This document shows positions 8,336-17,876 of a stretch of DNA of 64,000 nucleotides, piece after piece. The notes below the pieces were generated by a model. It worked only from the letters and a program-made list of their open reading frames with translations. It was not told the origin of the DNA and did no database searches. A program made the position numbers and the translations under genes. Origin of the DNA: Rhizobium leucaenae USDA 9039. Lineage in GTDB: Bacteria > Pseudomonadota > Alphaproteobacteria > Rhizobiales > Rhizobiaceae. The DNA is taken from the NCBI RefSeq assembly GCF_000426285.1, contig NZ_AUFB01000016.1, forward strand, positions 1 to 64,000. Direction: 5' to 3'. The number at the start of each line of letters is the position of its first letter. The first letter of the stretch is position 1.

Positions 8336-9556
8336 TTACGAACGATGAGCGTTCAGCGAAATGACATTGTGCATTGTCTCATCCGCGGTGGAGAGGAAGC
8401 GCTTCAAATTGCGCGCCGCCTGACGGATGCGATGCTCGTTCTCGACCAGCGCGATACGGACGTAATCGTCGCCCTGCTCGCCGAAACCGATGCCGGGTGC
8501 CACCGCGATGTCAGCCTTCTCGACGAGAAGCTTCGAGAATTCCAGCGAGCCGAGATGACGGAATTTTTCCGGGATCTTCGCCCAGGCAAACATCGTCGCC
8601 GCCGGTGGTGGCACGTCGAAGCCAGCCTTGCCGAAGCTGTCGACCAGCACGTCACGGCGGCGCTTGTAGATGTTGCGGACTTCCGCGATATCGGAACCGT
8701 CCCCGTTCAGCGCATGCGTGGCCGCAACCTGGATCGGCGTGAAGGCACCGTAATCGAGGTAGGATTTGACACGCGTCAAAGCCGCGATCAGGCGCTCGTT
8801 GCCGACGGCGAAGCCCATGCGCCAGCCGGGCATCGAGAAGGTCTTCGACATCGAGGTGAACTCGACGGTGACGTCCATCGCGCCTGGAACTTCCAGGACA
8901 GACGGCGGTGGGTCGTCGTTGAAGTAGATTTCCGAATAGGCCAGATCCGAGAGCACGATGATGTCGTGCTTCTTGGCGAAGGCGATGACTTCCTTATAGA
9001 AATCCAGCGTCGCGACATAGGCTGTCGGATTGGAAGGATAGTTCAGGATCAAAGCCAGCGGCTTCGGGATAGAATGGCGCACTGCCCGCTCCAGCGGCGG
9101 GAAAAAGCTATCGTCCGGCTCGACCTGCATCGAGCGGATGACGCCGCCAGCCATCAGGAAGCCGAAGGCATGGATCGGATAGGTCGGGTTCGGGCAAAGG
9201 ATAACGTCACCCGGCGCCGTGATCGCCTGCGCCATGTTGGCGAAGCCTTCCTTCGAACCGAGGGTGGCGACCACCTGCGTATCCGGATTGAGCTTGACGC
9301 CGAAGCGGCGGGCATAATAAGCGGCCTGCGCGCGGCGCAGCCCAGGAATGCCCTTGGACGAGGAATAACGATGCGTGCGCGGGTCCTGGACCACTTCGCA
9401 GAGCTTGTCGACAATGGCCTTGGGGGTCGGAAGGTCCGGATTGCCCATGCCGAGGTCGATAATGTCGGCCCCGCCCGCTCGCGCGCTGGCCTTCAAACGG
9501 TTGACCTGTTCGAAGACGTAGGGCGGCAAGCGCCGGACTTTATGAAACTCTTCCAT
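8336..9556 (-). CDS. alaC: AlaC/YfdZ-type class I aminotransferase
   Basis: A 406-residue PLP-dependent aminotransferase, close to glutamate-pyruvate transaminase AlaC. It starts MEEFHKVRRLPPYVF and carries MGNPDLPTP at 37-45, NYPSNPT at 172-178, DLAYSE at 204-209 and the Schiff-base Lys238 in SMSKTFSMPGWR. The ATG at 9556 is chosen because GGGGA lies just upstream; longer readings add residues with no match to the family. LL-diaminopimelate aminotransferase is a related alternative. Its position before hom suggests a linked amino-acid metabolism unit (58 bp between them). Confidence 0.9.
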   Translation of the reverse strand: MEEFHKVRRLPPYVFEQVNRLKASARAGGADIIDLGMGNPDLPTPKAIVDKLCEVVQDPRTHRYSSSKGIPGLRRAQAAYYARRFGVKLNPDTQVVATLGSKEGFANMAQAITAPGDVILCPNPTYPIHAFGFLMAGGVIRSMQVEPDDSFFPPLERAVRHSIPKPLALILNYPSNPTAYVATLDFYKEVIAFAKKHDIIVLSDLAYSEIYFNDDPPPSVLEVPGAMDVTVEFTSMSKTFSMPGWRMGFAVGNERLIAALTRVKSYLDYGAFTPIQVAATHALNGDGSDIAEVRNIYKRRRDVLVDSFGKAGFDVPPPAATMFAWAKIPEKFRHLGSLEFSKLLVEKADIAVAPGIGFGEQGDDYVRIALVENEHRIRQAARNLKRFLSTADETMHNVISLNAHRS

Positions 9557-9778
9557 TTCTTTCCCCATGGGACAGCGGCCCTCACAACCGCAATGAAGTT
9601 CGTCAAGCTCCCGGTGAGCCGCGATACGAACTCCGGAATCGCGGCGCCGCAACTATACTGATGCGAAGGATACGGTGAATCTTGGGCGGTTATAGACGCA
9701 ACGCGCTATCAACCAAGAAGAAACATCGAAATTCAGCCTAGCTGAACGCTTTGCGGCCAAATCGCCTGAAACGCAAGG

Positions 9779-10240
9779 CTAATTCTGCGTCGGCGCGGGC
9801 GTCTGGCTGGGCTCGGCGCTCTGCTGCTGGATTTGCGACAGTGTATCCTGGCCGTGTTCTGCCGCGAGCTTGCGCATGTCGGCGACACGTTTCTGATATT
9901 CGGCCTCGGAAATCGTGCCGGCCTTGCGCTGTGCGCCAAGCGCCGTCAATTGCTTGCCGATATCGGCCGCCTGCTGGTCGTTGATCTGCACATTCGCCGC
10001 CGTCGGGGGAGCGTTGAAGGAAGGATAACCGTCCTTGTAGTGCTGTTGCGTGTTGCCTTCGTCGACCGGCTTGCCTTCCGCGGACTTGACGACCACCGCC
10101 TGCGGGGCCTGCTTGCTCTTGGCAAAGGCTGCCTTTTCCGCAGGCGTCGAGCAGCCGGCAAGCGCCAGCGCGAGACTGGCGCACAAAGCACCGCAGAGTA
10201 CGGAATACCGGTTGAGTCTTGCCACCATGCCGCCGCCCAT
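9779..10240 (-). CDS. Putative lipoprotein with SHOCT-like C-terminal helix pair
   Basis: A 153-residue protein with a lipoprotein signal peptide ending in LAGC (Cys30). About residues 88-125 (LTALGAQRKAGTISEAEYQKR) resemble the SHOCT pattern of short helices around G-x-I-x-E-x-E-Y. The tail is Gln/Pro/Thr-rich. Start 10240 is chosen for AGGA 8 bases upstream. It is divergent from phaC, and the 158-bp gap must hold both promoters. Function is unknown. Confidence 0.7.
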   Translation of the reverse strand: MGGGMVARLNRYSVLCGALCASLALALAGCSTPAEKAAFAKSKQAPQAVVVKSAEGKPVDEGNTQQHYKDGYPSFNAPPTAANVQINDQQAADIGKQLTALGAQRKAGTISEAEYQKRVADMRKLAAEHGQDTLSQIQQQSAEPSQTPAPTQN

Positions 10241-10398
10241 ATTGTCGTCCTGCTCTGTTGCCTTGCCGTGGGTTGCGACTGTTAAATTTGTCGCAGCGGC
10301 AAAGCAAGAGCAGGGTTGCGTTTCATTCGACTTGTATTCCTTTTCCGGCAGGATGTACAAATGGAAAACAAAGAGAGCTGCCGCCGGGAGGATGATGC

Positions 10399-12240
10399 GT
10401 GACCGACAGCAAGCGGGACAATAGTGAAGGCAACGGCGCCTTTCCCGGTTTCGACCCTAAGTCAGTCGAGCCTTACATCGTTAGGGATCCCGAGGCGATG
10501 GCCGTGAACTTTGCCCGTGCGTTGGAAAATCTCGGCAAGGCCGCTTCGGCATGGCTTGCGCCACGCGAGCGCGGCGAGAAGGTCGATACCGTTGCCGATC
10601 CGATGACCGACATCGTCAAGACGCTCTCCAAGGTCAGCGAATACTGGCTTTCCGATCCGCGCCGGACATTGGAGGCACAGACCAACCTGCTATCCGGCTA
10701 TTTCGGCCTGTGGACGAAAACCATGCAGCGTCTCAGCGGCGATTCGGCACCCGAGCCTGAGCCGGTCAAAGACAAGCGCTTCGCCGATGAGGATTGGCAG
10801 AAAAATCCTTTCTTCGATTTCCTGCGCCAAACCTATCTCCTGACCGCCGGCTGGGCAGACAAGCTGGTTACTGATGCCGAAGGGCTGGACGAGCACACGC
10901 GCCACAAGGCCTCCTTCTATACCAAGCAGATCACCGCAGCGCTGTCGCCGGCCAATTTCGTCGCCACCAATCCACAGCTCTATCGCGAGACCGTCGCTTC
11001 CAACGCAGAAAACCTGGTGCGCGGCATGAAAATGTTTGCCGAGGATATCAGCGCCGGCCGCGGCGAATTGCGATTGCGCCAGACCGACATGACGAAATTC
11101 GCTGTTGGACGGGACATGGCGCTGACACCCGGCAAGGTGATCGCACAGAGCGAGGTTTGCCAGATCATTCAATATGAAGCGGCAACAGACAAAGTGTTGA
11201 AGCGGCCGCTGCTGATCTGCCCACCCTGGATCAACAAATTTTACATTCTCGATCTCAACCCGCAGAAATCCTTCATCAAATGGTGTGTCGAACAGGGGCA
11301 CACCGTCTTTGTCATCTCCTGGGTGAACCCGGATAAGCGCCATGCCGCCAAGGACTGGACGTCCTATGCGCGCGAAGGCATCGATTTCGCGCTGGATACG
11401 ATCGAGAAGGCAACCGGCGAGAAAGAGGTCAACGCGGTCGGCTATTGCGTCGGCGGTACGCTGCTGGCGGCAACACTCGCTTTGCATGCCAAGGAAAAGA
11501 ACAAGCGCATCCGCACCGTCACCTTCCTGACCACGCAGGTCGATTTCACCTTTGCCGGCGATCTCAAGGTCTTCGTCGATGAGGAGCAGATCTCGGCGCT
11601 TGAAGCGCAGATGAAGGCGGTCGGTTACCTCGAAGGCTCGAAAATGGCGACGGCGTTCAACATGCTGCGCGCCTCGGAGCTGATCTGGCCCTATTTCGTC
11701 AACAGCTATCTGAAGGGCCAGGAACCCCTGCCCTTCGATCTCCTGTTCTGGAACGCAGATTCCACGCGAATGGCCGCAGCCAACCATTCGTTTTATCTAC
11801 GCAATTGCTATCTCGACAATGCTTTGAGCCAGGGCAAGATGGTGCTCGACGGCAAAAAGCTGTCGCTGAAAGACGTCAAGATACCCGTCTATAATCTGGC
11901 AACGCGCGAGGATCACATCGCGCCGGCCAAATCCGTCTTCATCGGCAGCCAGTTCTTCGGCGGGCCGGTTGAGTTCGTCGTGACTGGGTCCGGCCATATC
12001 GCCGGCGTCGTCAACCCGCCGGACAAGCACAAATACCAGTTCTGGACCGGCGGCGCGGTCAAGGGCGACTATGATCAATGGCTGGACGAGGCTAAGGAGA
12101 CACCAGGCTCCTGGTGGCCGCATTGGCTCGAATGGATCAAGAGCAACGACAGCCGCATGGTTCCCGCCCGCAAGCCGGGCGGCGCGGCACTGAATGCCAT
12201 CGAGGAAGCACCCGGCAGCTTCGTCATGGAACGCGCCTAA
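10399..12240 (+). CDS. phaC: Class I poly(3-hydroxybutyrate) polymerase PhaC
   Basis: A 613-residue PHA synthase that polymerises 3-hydroxybutyryl-CoA into storage granules. The alpha/beta-hydrolase catalytic residues are visible: Cys350 in the lipase-like box GYCVGG, Asp505 in ATREDHIAP and His533 in GSGHIAGVVNPP. The length matches class I single-subunit enzymes. The GTG start has GGGAGG 7 bases upstream. It is followed closely by sfsA, map and radC on the same strand. No phaA, phaB or phasin gene is in the window. Confidence 0.96.
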   Translation: MTDSKRDNSEGNGAFPGFDPKSVEPYIVRDPEAMAVNFARALENLGKAASAWLAPRERGEKVDTVADPMTDIVKTLSKVSEYWLSDPRRTLEAQTNLLSGYFGLWTKTMQRLSGDSAPEPEPVKDKRFADEDWQKNPFFDFLRQTYLLTAGWADKLVTDAEGLDEHTRHKASFYTKQITAALSPANFVATNPQLYRETVASNAENLVRGMKMFAEDISAGRGELRLRQTDMTKFAVGRDMALTPGKVIAQSEVCQIIQYEAATDKVLKRPLLICPPWINKFYILDLNPQKSFIKWCVEQGHTVFVISWVNPDKRHAAKDWTSYAREGIDFALDTIEKATGEKEVNAVGYCVGGTLLAATLALHAKEKNKRIRTVTFLTTQVDFTFAGDLKVFVDEEQISALEAQMKAVGYLEGSKMATAFNMLRASELIWPYFVNSYLKGQEPLPFDLLFWNADSTRMAAANHSFYLRNCYLDNALSQGKMVLDGKKLSLKDVKIPVYNLATREDHIAPAKSVFIGSQFFGGPVEFVVTGSGHIAGVVNPPDKHKYQFWTGGAVKGDYDQWLDEAKETPGSWWPHWLEWIKSNDSRMVPARKPGGAALNAIEEAPGSFVMERA

Positions 12241-12253
12241 GCGGCTGGTATCC

Positions 12254-13003
12254 ATGCTCTTCAATCCGCCCCTCGTCCCCGCGCGGCTGATCGCCCGCTA
12301 TAAGCGCTTCCTTTTCGATGCCGAACTGGAGAGCGGCGAAATCATCACCGGCTCCTGCCCGAACACCGGCTCGATGCAGGGGCTGACGACACCCGGTTCG
12401 CGCATTTGGCTTTCCGAACATGACAGTCCGAAGCGCAAATATCGTCACGTCTTTGAATTGATCGAAGCCGATGCCACCATAGTCGGCGTCAACACCGCCA
12501 TGCCGAACCGGCTGGCAGCGGAGGCAATCGCTCTCAGGCAGATTTCCGATCTCGGCGATTACACGACCGTGCGGCGCGAGCAAAATTATGGCCGCAATTC
12601 CCGCATCGACCTGCTCTTGACCGACCCCTTGCGGACGACCACCTATGTCGAAGTCAAGAATGTGCATTTTATGCGCCAGCCGGGCCTTGCCGAATTTCCC
12701 GATACGGTCACAGCCCGCGGCGCCAAGCATCTCGAAGAACTCGGCGATATGACGGAGGCCGGATATCGCGCCGTCATGCTGTTCGTGATCCAGCGGCATG
12801 ACTGCGGTCGCTTTCGCGTCTGTGGCGATCTCGACACGGTTTATGCGGCAGCGTTCGAGCGAGCTTTGAAGCGCGGCGTTGAAGTCTATGCTATCAAATG
12901 CAAGGTTTCACCGACAGAAATAACGCCCGCTGGGTTGATCCCGATAGACGAACCCGGCATAGCTGCATTAAATACCAGTATAAAGATTTCTGCTGAAGGC
13001 TGA
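12254..13003 (+). CDS. sfsA: Sugar fermentation stimulation protein homologue SfsA
   Basis: A 249-residue SfsA family protein. E. coli SfsA was described as a DNA-binding stimulator of maltose genes, and the fold also resembles nucleases, so its role is unsettled. Family motifs include SCPNTGSMQGL near residues 33-43, NYGRNSRIDLLL, YVEVKNVH and FPDTVTARGAKHL. The ATG at 12254 lies 13 bases after the phaC stop. It ends two bases before the map start, so phaC-sfsA-map-radC may be one transcript. Confidence 0.93.
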   Translation: MLFNPPLVPARLIARYKRFLFDAELESGEIITGSCPNTGSMQGLTTPGSRIWLSEHDSPKRKYRHVFELIEADATIVGVNTAMPNRLAAEAIALRQISDLGDYTTVRREQNYGRNSRIDLLLTDPLRTTTYVEVKNVHFMRQPGLAEFPDTVTARGAKHLEELGDMTEAGYRAVMLFVIQRHDCGRFRVCGDLDTVYAAAFERALKRGVEVYAIKCKVSPTEITPAGLIPIDEPGIAALNTSIKISAEG

Positions 13004-13005
13004 TC

Positions 13006-13839
13006 ATGGTGAATTACATCGAAGCGGCAACGGCGCCGTCGAAAAATACCGGCGCCATCCGCCTCTACGGCCCCGACGCTTTCGCAGGAATGCGCAGGGC
13101 ATGCCAGTTGACCGCTCGTTGCCTGGATGAACTGGCTGCCATCGTCGGGCCTGGCGTACCCACCGATGTGATCGACCGCTTCGTTTTCGAATTCGGCATG
13201 GATCACGGCGCCTACCCGGCGACGCTGAATTATCGCGGCTACATGAAGTCGTCCTGCACGTCGATCAATCATGTCGTGTGCCACGGCATCCCGAATGACA
13301 AGCCGCTGCGCGACGGCGATATCGTCAATATCGACGTGACCTATGTGCTCGATGGCTGGCATGGTGATTCCAGCCGCATGTATCCGGTCGGCGAGATCAA
13401 GCGCTCGGCGGAGCGGCTGCTGGAAGTGACCTATGAATCGCTGATGCGCGGTATTGCCGCCGTGCGTCCCGGTGCTCGGACCGGCGCCATCGGCGAAGCG
13501 ATCCAGGCCTATGCCGAAGCGGAGCGCTGCTCCGTCGTGCGGGACTTCTGCGGCCACGGCGTCGGCAGCCTCTTCCATGATTCACCGAACATCCTGCATT
13601 ACGGCCGCGCCAGCGAGGGCCCGGAACTGCGCGAAGGCATGATCTTCACGATCGAGCCGATGATCAACCTCGGACGGCCGCATGTGAAAGTTCTCGGCGA
13701 CGGCTGGACGGCCGTCACGCGCGACCGTTCGCTTTCGGCGCAGTACGAGCACACCGTCGGCGTTACCGCCACGGGCTGCGAGATCTTCACCCTGTCGCCC
13801 GGCGGCCTCGACCGCCCCGGCTTGCCGCCGCAGGGGTAA
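13006..13839 (+). CDS. map: Type I methionine aminopeptidase
   Basis: A 277-residue enzyme that removes the initiator methionine from new proteins. All five metal ligands of the pita-bread fold are present: Asp110 (NIDVTY), Asp121 (HGDSSRMY), His184 (CGHGVG), Glu217 (IEPMIN) and Glu248 (YEHTV). The GYxxSxCTSxN-like segment MKSSCTSINHVVCHG is also conserved. The gap to sfsA is only two bases and radC starts 3 bases after its stop, indicating tight co-transcription. Confidence 0.97.
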   Translation: MVNYIEAATAPSKNTGAIRLYGPDAFAGMRRACQLTARCLDELAAIVGPGVPTDVIDRFVFEFGMDHGAYPATLNYRGYMKSSCTSINHVVCHGIPNDKPLRDGDIVNIDVTYVLDGWHGDSSRMYPVGEIKRSAERLLEVTYESLMRGIAAVRPGARTGAIGEAIQAYAEAERCSVVRDFCGHGVGSLFHDSPNILHYGRASEGPELREGMIFTIEPMINLGRPHVKVLGDGWTAVTRDRSLSAQYEHTVGVTATGCEIFTLSPGGLDRPGLPPQG

Positions 13840-13842
13840 TAC

Positions 13843-14691
13843 ATGGCGAAGCGGCCCGCTTCCTCTTCCGGACATGGCGACATGCCCGTCGATAGCGGCG
13901 GGGCGGATGGTCTTGAAGACGTGTCGCTTTTCGACGAGCGTCTGTTTTTCGCCCACCAACCCGCCAAATTCGCGCTGCGCAACAAACCGACAAAACCGCC
14001 GAGCGCGCCAGCCAATGGCGAAGCCCATTATCATGGGCACCGCGAAAGGCTGCGCAATCGCTATCGCGATGGCGGCGATGGGGCGCTTGCCGATTACGAA
14101 ATTCTCGAACTCCTGCTGTTTCGGCTGATTCCGCGCCGCGACACCAAACCGATCGCCAAGGCGCTGCTTGCCCGATTCGGCACGCTCGGTGGCGTCTTCG
14201 GTGCGCCGGCTAATCTGCTGCAGGAAATCAGCGGCGTCGGGGAAGCCGTGGCCCTCGATCTGAAGCTGGTGGCGAGTGTTGCGCAGCGCATGCTGAAAAG
14301 CGAGCTGGCCGGCAAGCCGGTGCTCTCCTCCTGGAAAGCTTTGATCGACTACTGTCACACAGCCATGGCGCACGAGACGCGCGAACAGTTTCGCATCCTG
14401 TTTCTCGACAAGCGCAATGCCCTGATCGCCGACGAGGTGCAGGGTTTGGGCACGATCGATCATACGCCGGTCTATCCGCGCGAGGTGGTCAGACGGGCGC
14501 TTGAACTCTCCGCCACCGCGGTGATTCTCGTCCACAACCACCCGTCCGGTGACCCCACTCCCTCGCGCGCCGATATCGACATGACGAAGACGATCATCGA
14601 TACGGCCGGCCCTTTGGGCATCACAGTTCACGATCATATTATCATCGGCAAGAACGGCCACGTCAGCTTCAGAGCGCTGCGCTTGGTCTGA
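13843..14691 (+). CDS. radC: RadC family JAB/MPN-domain protein
   Basis: A 282-residue RadC/YicR family protein. It was once thought to be a DNA repair factor, but that phenotype was later reassigned and the function is open. The N-terminal part is variable; a helix-hairpin-helix-like region follows (LLQEISGVGEAVALDL), then the JAMM metal motif His231-x-His233-x10-Asp244 in HNHPSGDPTPSRAD. It follows map closely, an arrangement I recall from other Rhizobiales. Confidence 0.95.
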   Translation: MAKRPASSSGHGDMPVDSGGADGLEDVSLFDERLFFAHQPAKFALRNKPTKPPSAPANGEAHYHGHRERLRNRYRDGGDGALADYEILELLLFRLIPRRDTKPIAKALLARFGTLGGVFGAPANLLQEISGVGEAVALDLKLVASVAQRMLKSELAGKPVLSSWKALIDYCHTAMAHETREQFRILFLDKRNALIADEVQGLGTIDHTPVYPREVVRRALELSATAVILVHNHPSGDPTPSRADIDMTKTIIDTAGPLGITVHDHIIIGKNGHVSFRALRLV

Positions 14692-14947
14692 ATCGCACTC
14701 CGCAGGGTAATCAAGACTTTTCAATATCACCATAACGAATTGTTTTTATTGCGCTCCTGGTAAAAGCAATCTCCTCGAATGCTGAAACATCAACAGTGTA
14801 CGACATCGAGGGCTCCTCTTCGCGTTTCAGGTATTTGTCAGGATGATCTGACAGAACGACAACGCATCCAGATCGGCGTGTTTGCCGGCGGAAGCGGTTG
14901 TTTTATATGCGCCTTATCCCTTGAGGTGCGGCGTGCCCGGAGACTAC
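14692..14947. other. Intergenic with candidate operator
   Basis: These 256 bp separate radC and the phosphatase gene. An inverted repeat TGTCAG-gatgat-CTGACA lies at 14836-14853 and could be a regulator site for the downstream gene. No small gene or terminator was recognised. Confidence 0.4.
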
Positions 14948-15544
14948 ATGCCGAAGACGTCATCGCCGCTTTCTCATCGTTTGCGCCGCATTGGTCGTGG
15001 TGTGCTTTTTGCATTTTCTCCCTTTGCGCTGATTGCCGGCGGTTTCTACGCTCATATGCTATGGACGACGAACTTCCATCCCGTCATCGCCGGCGAGGTC
15101 TACCGCTCTTCTCAACCATCTCCGGCGACGATCGCCGAACTGCAGAAGCAGTATGGTATCAAGACCATCATCAATCTGCGCGGCGAAAACAACGGTCGCA
15201 CTTGGTATGACAGCGAAGTCGCCCAGGCGAAGGAACTCAATATCAACCACATCGACTTCAAGATGTCTGCCAGTCGCGAACTGACCCGGGAACAAGCAGC
15301 TCAGCTCGTCCAGATCATGCGCGATGCACCGAAGCCGTTGTTGATTCATTGCCAAGCCGGCGCAGACCGCACGGGGCTTGCCTCGGCCCTCTATCTCGCT
15401 GCTATCGCCAAAGCCGGCGAAGCCGTTTCGGAACGTCAGATGTCGATCATCTACGGACATCTGCCACTTTCCTTTACCGATGCCTATGCGATGGACCGGA
15501 CTTTCGAAAAGCTTGAGCCTTGGCTCGGCCTTTCCAGCTCCTAA
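14948..15544 (+). CDS. Membrane-anchored tyrosine/dual-specificity phosphatase-like protein
   Basis: A 198-residue protein with one N-terminal hydrophobic segment (about residues 17-36, GVLFAFSPFALIAGGFYAHM) and a cysteine phosphatase domain. The signature HC-x5-R-T is complete: His134, Cys135, Arg141 in HCQAGADRTG. An upstream VYRSSQPSP and INLRGE match the DSP/Siw14-like group. The ATG at 14948 has GGAG five bases upstream. It is predicted to be anchored in the inner membrane with the catalytic side most likely periplasmic; the substrate is unknown. Confidence 0.85.
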   Translation: MPKTSSPLSHRLRRIGRGVLFAFSPFALIAGGFYAHMLWTTNFHPVIAGEVYRSSQPSPATIAELQKQYGIKTIINLRGENNGRTWYDSEVAQAKELNINHIDFKMSASRELTREQAAQLVQIMRDAPKPLLIHCQAGADRTGLASALYLAAIAKAGEAVSERQMSIIYGHLPLSFTDAYAMDRTFEKLEPWLGLSSS

Positions 15545-15647
15545 TCTTTCCTGTTAGATAATCTGTAACATTGAGCAGCTACCGGTTGACGGGCAGCATG
15601 TTGCGTTGCGACATTGATTCCATAATTCCAATCACCCGAGGCTTCCG

Positions 15648-17051
15648 ATGGACCAATTCGATCTCATAGTCGTGGGCAGTGGCCCCGCCGGCCGCAGGGG
15701 CGCCATTCAGGCCGCCAAGCTCGGCAAGAGAGTGCTGGTCATCGAACAGGGAAAGCGCGTCGGCGGTGTTTCGGTCCATACCGGTACCATTCCGTCGAAG
15801 ACGCTGCGTGAAACTGCACTCAATCTCTCCGGCTGGCGCGAGCGCGGCTTCTACGGCCGCGCCTACCGTGTCAAACAGGAGATCAGCGCTGCAGATTTGC
15901 GCCGCCGCCTGCTGATCACTCTCGACCATGAAGTCGAAGTGCTGGAGCATCAGTTCGCCCGCAATCGCGTGCAGCACATGCGCGGCAAGGCGAGCTTCGT
16001 CGATCCGCAGACCCTGCAGGTCGTCAAGGACGACGGCGAAGTGCTCCATGTGACCGGCGCCAGCATCCTGCTTGCGGTCGGCACCAAGCCTTTCCGTCCG
16101 GACTACATGCCCTTCGACGGCAAGACCGTTCTCGACAGCGACGAGTTGCTGGAGATCGAAGATCTGCCGCGTTCGATGGTCGTCATCGGCGCCGGCGTCA
16201 TCGGCATCGAATATGCGACGATCTTCAGTGCGCTCGACACGCAGGTGACGCTGATCGATCCGAAATCGACGATGCTCGACTTCATCGACAAGGAAATCGT
16301 CGAGGATTTCATCTATCAGCTACGCGACCGCAACATGAAACTACTGCTGGGACAAAAGGCGGAGAAGGTCATCCGGCAGAATGGCAAGGTGGAACTGCTG
16401 CTGGATAATGGCCGCCATATCGTCACCGATATGGTGCTGTTTGCGGCCGGCCGCATGGGTGCTACCGATACGCTCAATCTGGCCGCGGCCGGTATCGAGG
16501 CGGACAATCGCGGCCGCCTCAGCGTCAATCCCGAAACCTTTGCCACCAACGTCCCCCACATCTTCGCGGCCGGCGACGTCGTCGGTTTTCCGAGCCTCGC
16601 TTCGACGTCGATGGAACAGGGCCGTATCGCCGCCCGCGTCGCCGTCGGCGCCATCGCCAAAGAACCGCCGAAATATTTCCCCTACGGCATCTACGCCGTA
16701 CCGGAAATCTCCACCTGCGGTCTTTCCGAGGAAGAGGTCAAGGAACGCCACATCCCCTATGAATGCGGCATCGCCCGTTTCCGCGAGACGTCGCGCGGCC
16801 ATATCATGGGCCTCGATACCGGCCTCTTGAAGATGATCTTCTCGCTGAAGACGCGCCGGCTGCTCGGCGTCCACATCGTCGGCGAAGGCGCGACCGAACT
16901 CGTCCATATCGGCCAGGCGGTGCTGAACCTCAAAGGCACGGTCGAATATTTCGTCGAAAACACCTTCAACTACCCGACCCTCGCCGAAGCCTACAAAATC
17001 GCGGGGTTGGATGCGTGGAACCGCATGGGCGATATCAAGTCGGAGCTTTGA
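15648..17051 (+). CDS. sthA: Soluble pyridine nucleotide transhydrogenase
   Basis: A 467-residue flavoprotein of the lipoamide-dehydrogenase superfamily, assigned to SthA, which transfers hydride between NADPH and NAD. The FAD motif is GSGPAG (10-15), a second GAGVIG Rossmann motif binds the nucleotide, and ATGD-like HIFAAGDVVG is near 305. The redox CxxxxC is absent: the position is VSVHTGTIPSK with Ser42, and E. coli SthA also lacks a disulphide. The C-terminal dimerisation domain includes NYPTLAEAYKIA. Confidence 0.93.
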   Translation: MDQFDLIVVGSGPAGRRGAIQAAKLGKRVLVIEQGKRVGGVSVHTGTIPSKTLRETALNLSGWRERGFYGRAYRVKQEISAADLRRRLLITLDHEVEVLEHQFARNRVQHMRGKASFVDPQTLQVVKDDGEVLHVTGASILLAVGTKPFRPDYMPFDGKTVLDSDELLEIEDLPRSMVVIGAGVIGIEYATIFSALDTQVTLIDPKSTMLDFIDKEIVEDFIYQLRDRNMKLLLGQKAEKVIRQNGKVELLLDNGRHIVTDMVLFAAGRMGATDTLNLAAAGIEADNRGRLSVNPETFATNVPHIFAAGDVVGFPSLASTSMEQGRIAARVAVGAIAKEPPKYFPYGIYAVPEISTCGLSEEEVKERHIPYECGIARFRETSRGHIMGLDTGLLKMIFSLKTRRLLGVHIVGEGATELVHIGQAVLNLKGTVEYFVENTFNYPTLAEAYKIAGLDAWNRMGDIKSEL

Positions 17052-17088
17052 TGCCCCTGTGACGGCATCTGTGCGAAGCCCAGGCAAA

Positions 17089-17865
17089 TTACGCGTTTGG
17101 AAGGCTGGCGCCCTGGATGCTGAGGCGGAAGGCCGTCGGTGTCTGGCCGTTGATTTCTAAAAATGCGGCGTTGAAGGCCGATAGCGATGCATAGCCGACC
17201 GCGTATGCCGCCTCGGTGATAGTCACACCATTCGCTCCGAGAAGTTCCATTGCGCGAATGATGCGCAACCGGCGCAATGTCTGACGCCAGGTCATACCCA
17301 TCTCGCACGAGAAACGCCGCGCGAGGGACCGTTCCGTCATCGCGACGTCGCGCGCAATCGAGGCGAAGTCCGGCGCCTCGGCCATCCGCTGTTCGGTCAG
17401 TCGCATCGCCGCAGCAACGCCACTCGAACGGGGTAGCGGCATGGCGGCATTGGACGGCGTAGCGGCGAGTTGGCTGACGACCGCGGCTAAGGTCGCGAAG
17501 AGTTGCCGCGCATAGGGATCGAGCGGCTTATCGACATCGGTCCAAACACGGCAAGCGAGGATTAACTCGCGCGCGAGAGGAGTCACATTGATGACCGTAA
17601 GAGCCTCTGCCGGAGCGGGAATGAATGTTCGAGCGAAGAGAGTTGAACAAGCCATCACGGCCTGCGGCAAGGTTACATGAATACTCCGACCCGCTTCAAT
17701 AATGGCGGCCCGCGACGGGGGCAATGACCAGACCTTGCCCTCCGCCTCGAGACGCATCGTGCCGGCCGTACAGTAAAGCAGGTAGTGCCGGTCGAAACGC
17801 AATTCAGCACGGTCGGCTGGAGGAAACAGCCGGGAAACGCTGTAAGCTTCGGCTGCTTCGCCCAT
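17089..17865 (-). CDS. AraC family transcriptional regulator
   Basis: A 258-residue regulator with an N-terminal cupin-like sensing half (about 1-140) and a C-terminal AraC-type double helix-turn-helix (about 158-255). The latter includes the first helix region FASIARDVAMTERSLARRF and the conserved ITEAAYAVGYASLSAFNAAF. It lies 11 bp downstream of a small antibiotic-monooxygenase-like gene on the same strand and is convergent with sthA. The inducer is not known. Confidence 0.93.
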   Translation of the reverse strand: MGEAAEAYSVSRLFPPADRAELRFDRHYLLYCTAGTMRLEAEGKVWSLPPSRAAIIEAGRSIHVTLPQAVMACSTLFARTFIPAPAEALTVINVTPLARELILACRVWTDVDKPLDPYARQLFATLAAVVSQLAATPSNAAMPLPRSSGVAAAMRLTEQRMAEAPDFASIARDVAMTERSLARRFSCEMGMTWRQTLRRLRIIRAMELLGANGVTITEAAYAVGYASLSAFNAAFLEINGQTPTAFRLSIQGASLPNA

Positions 17866-17876
17866 CAGTATATGCC

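Noticed and set aside
8297..9661. 454-codon plus-strand frame opposite alaC
   Set aside because: Antisense to a clear aminotransferase; rich in Arg/Asp/His as expected from reversed codons.
15648..17051. Lipoamide dehydrogenase or mercuric reductase for the flavoprotein
   Set aside because: The redox-active cysteine pair is absent and the segment matches SthA (GTIPSK without CxxxxC).
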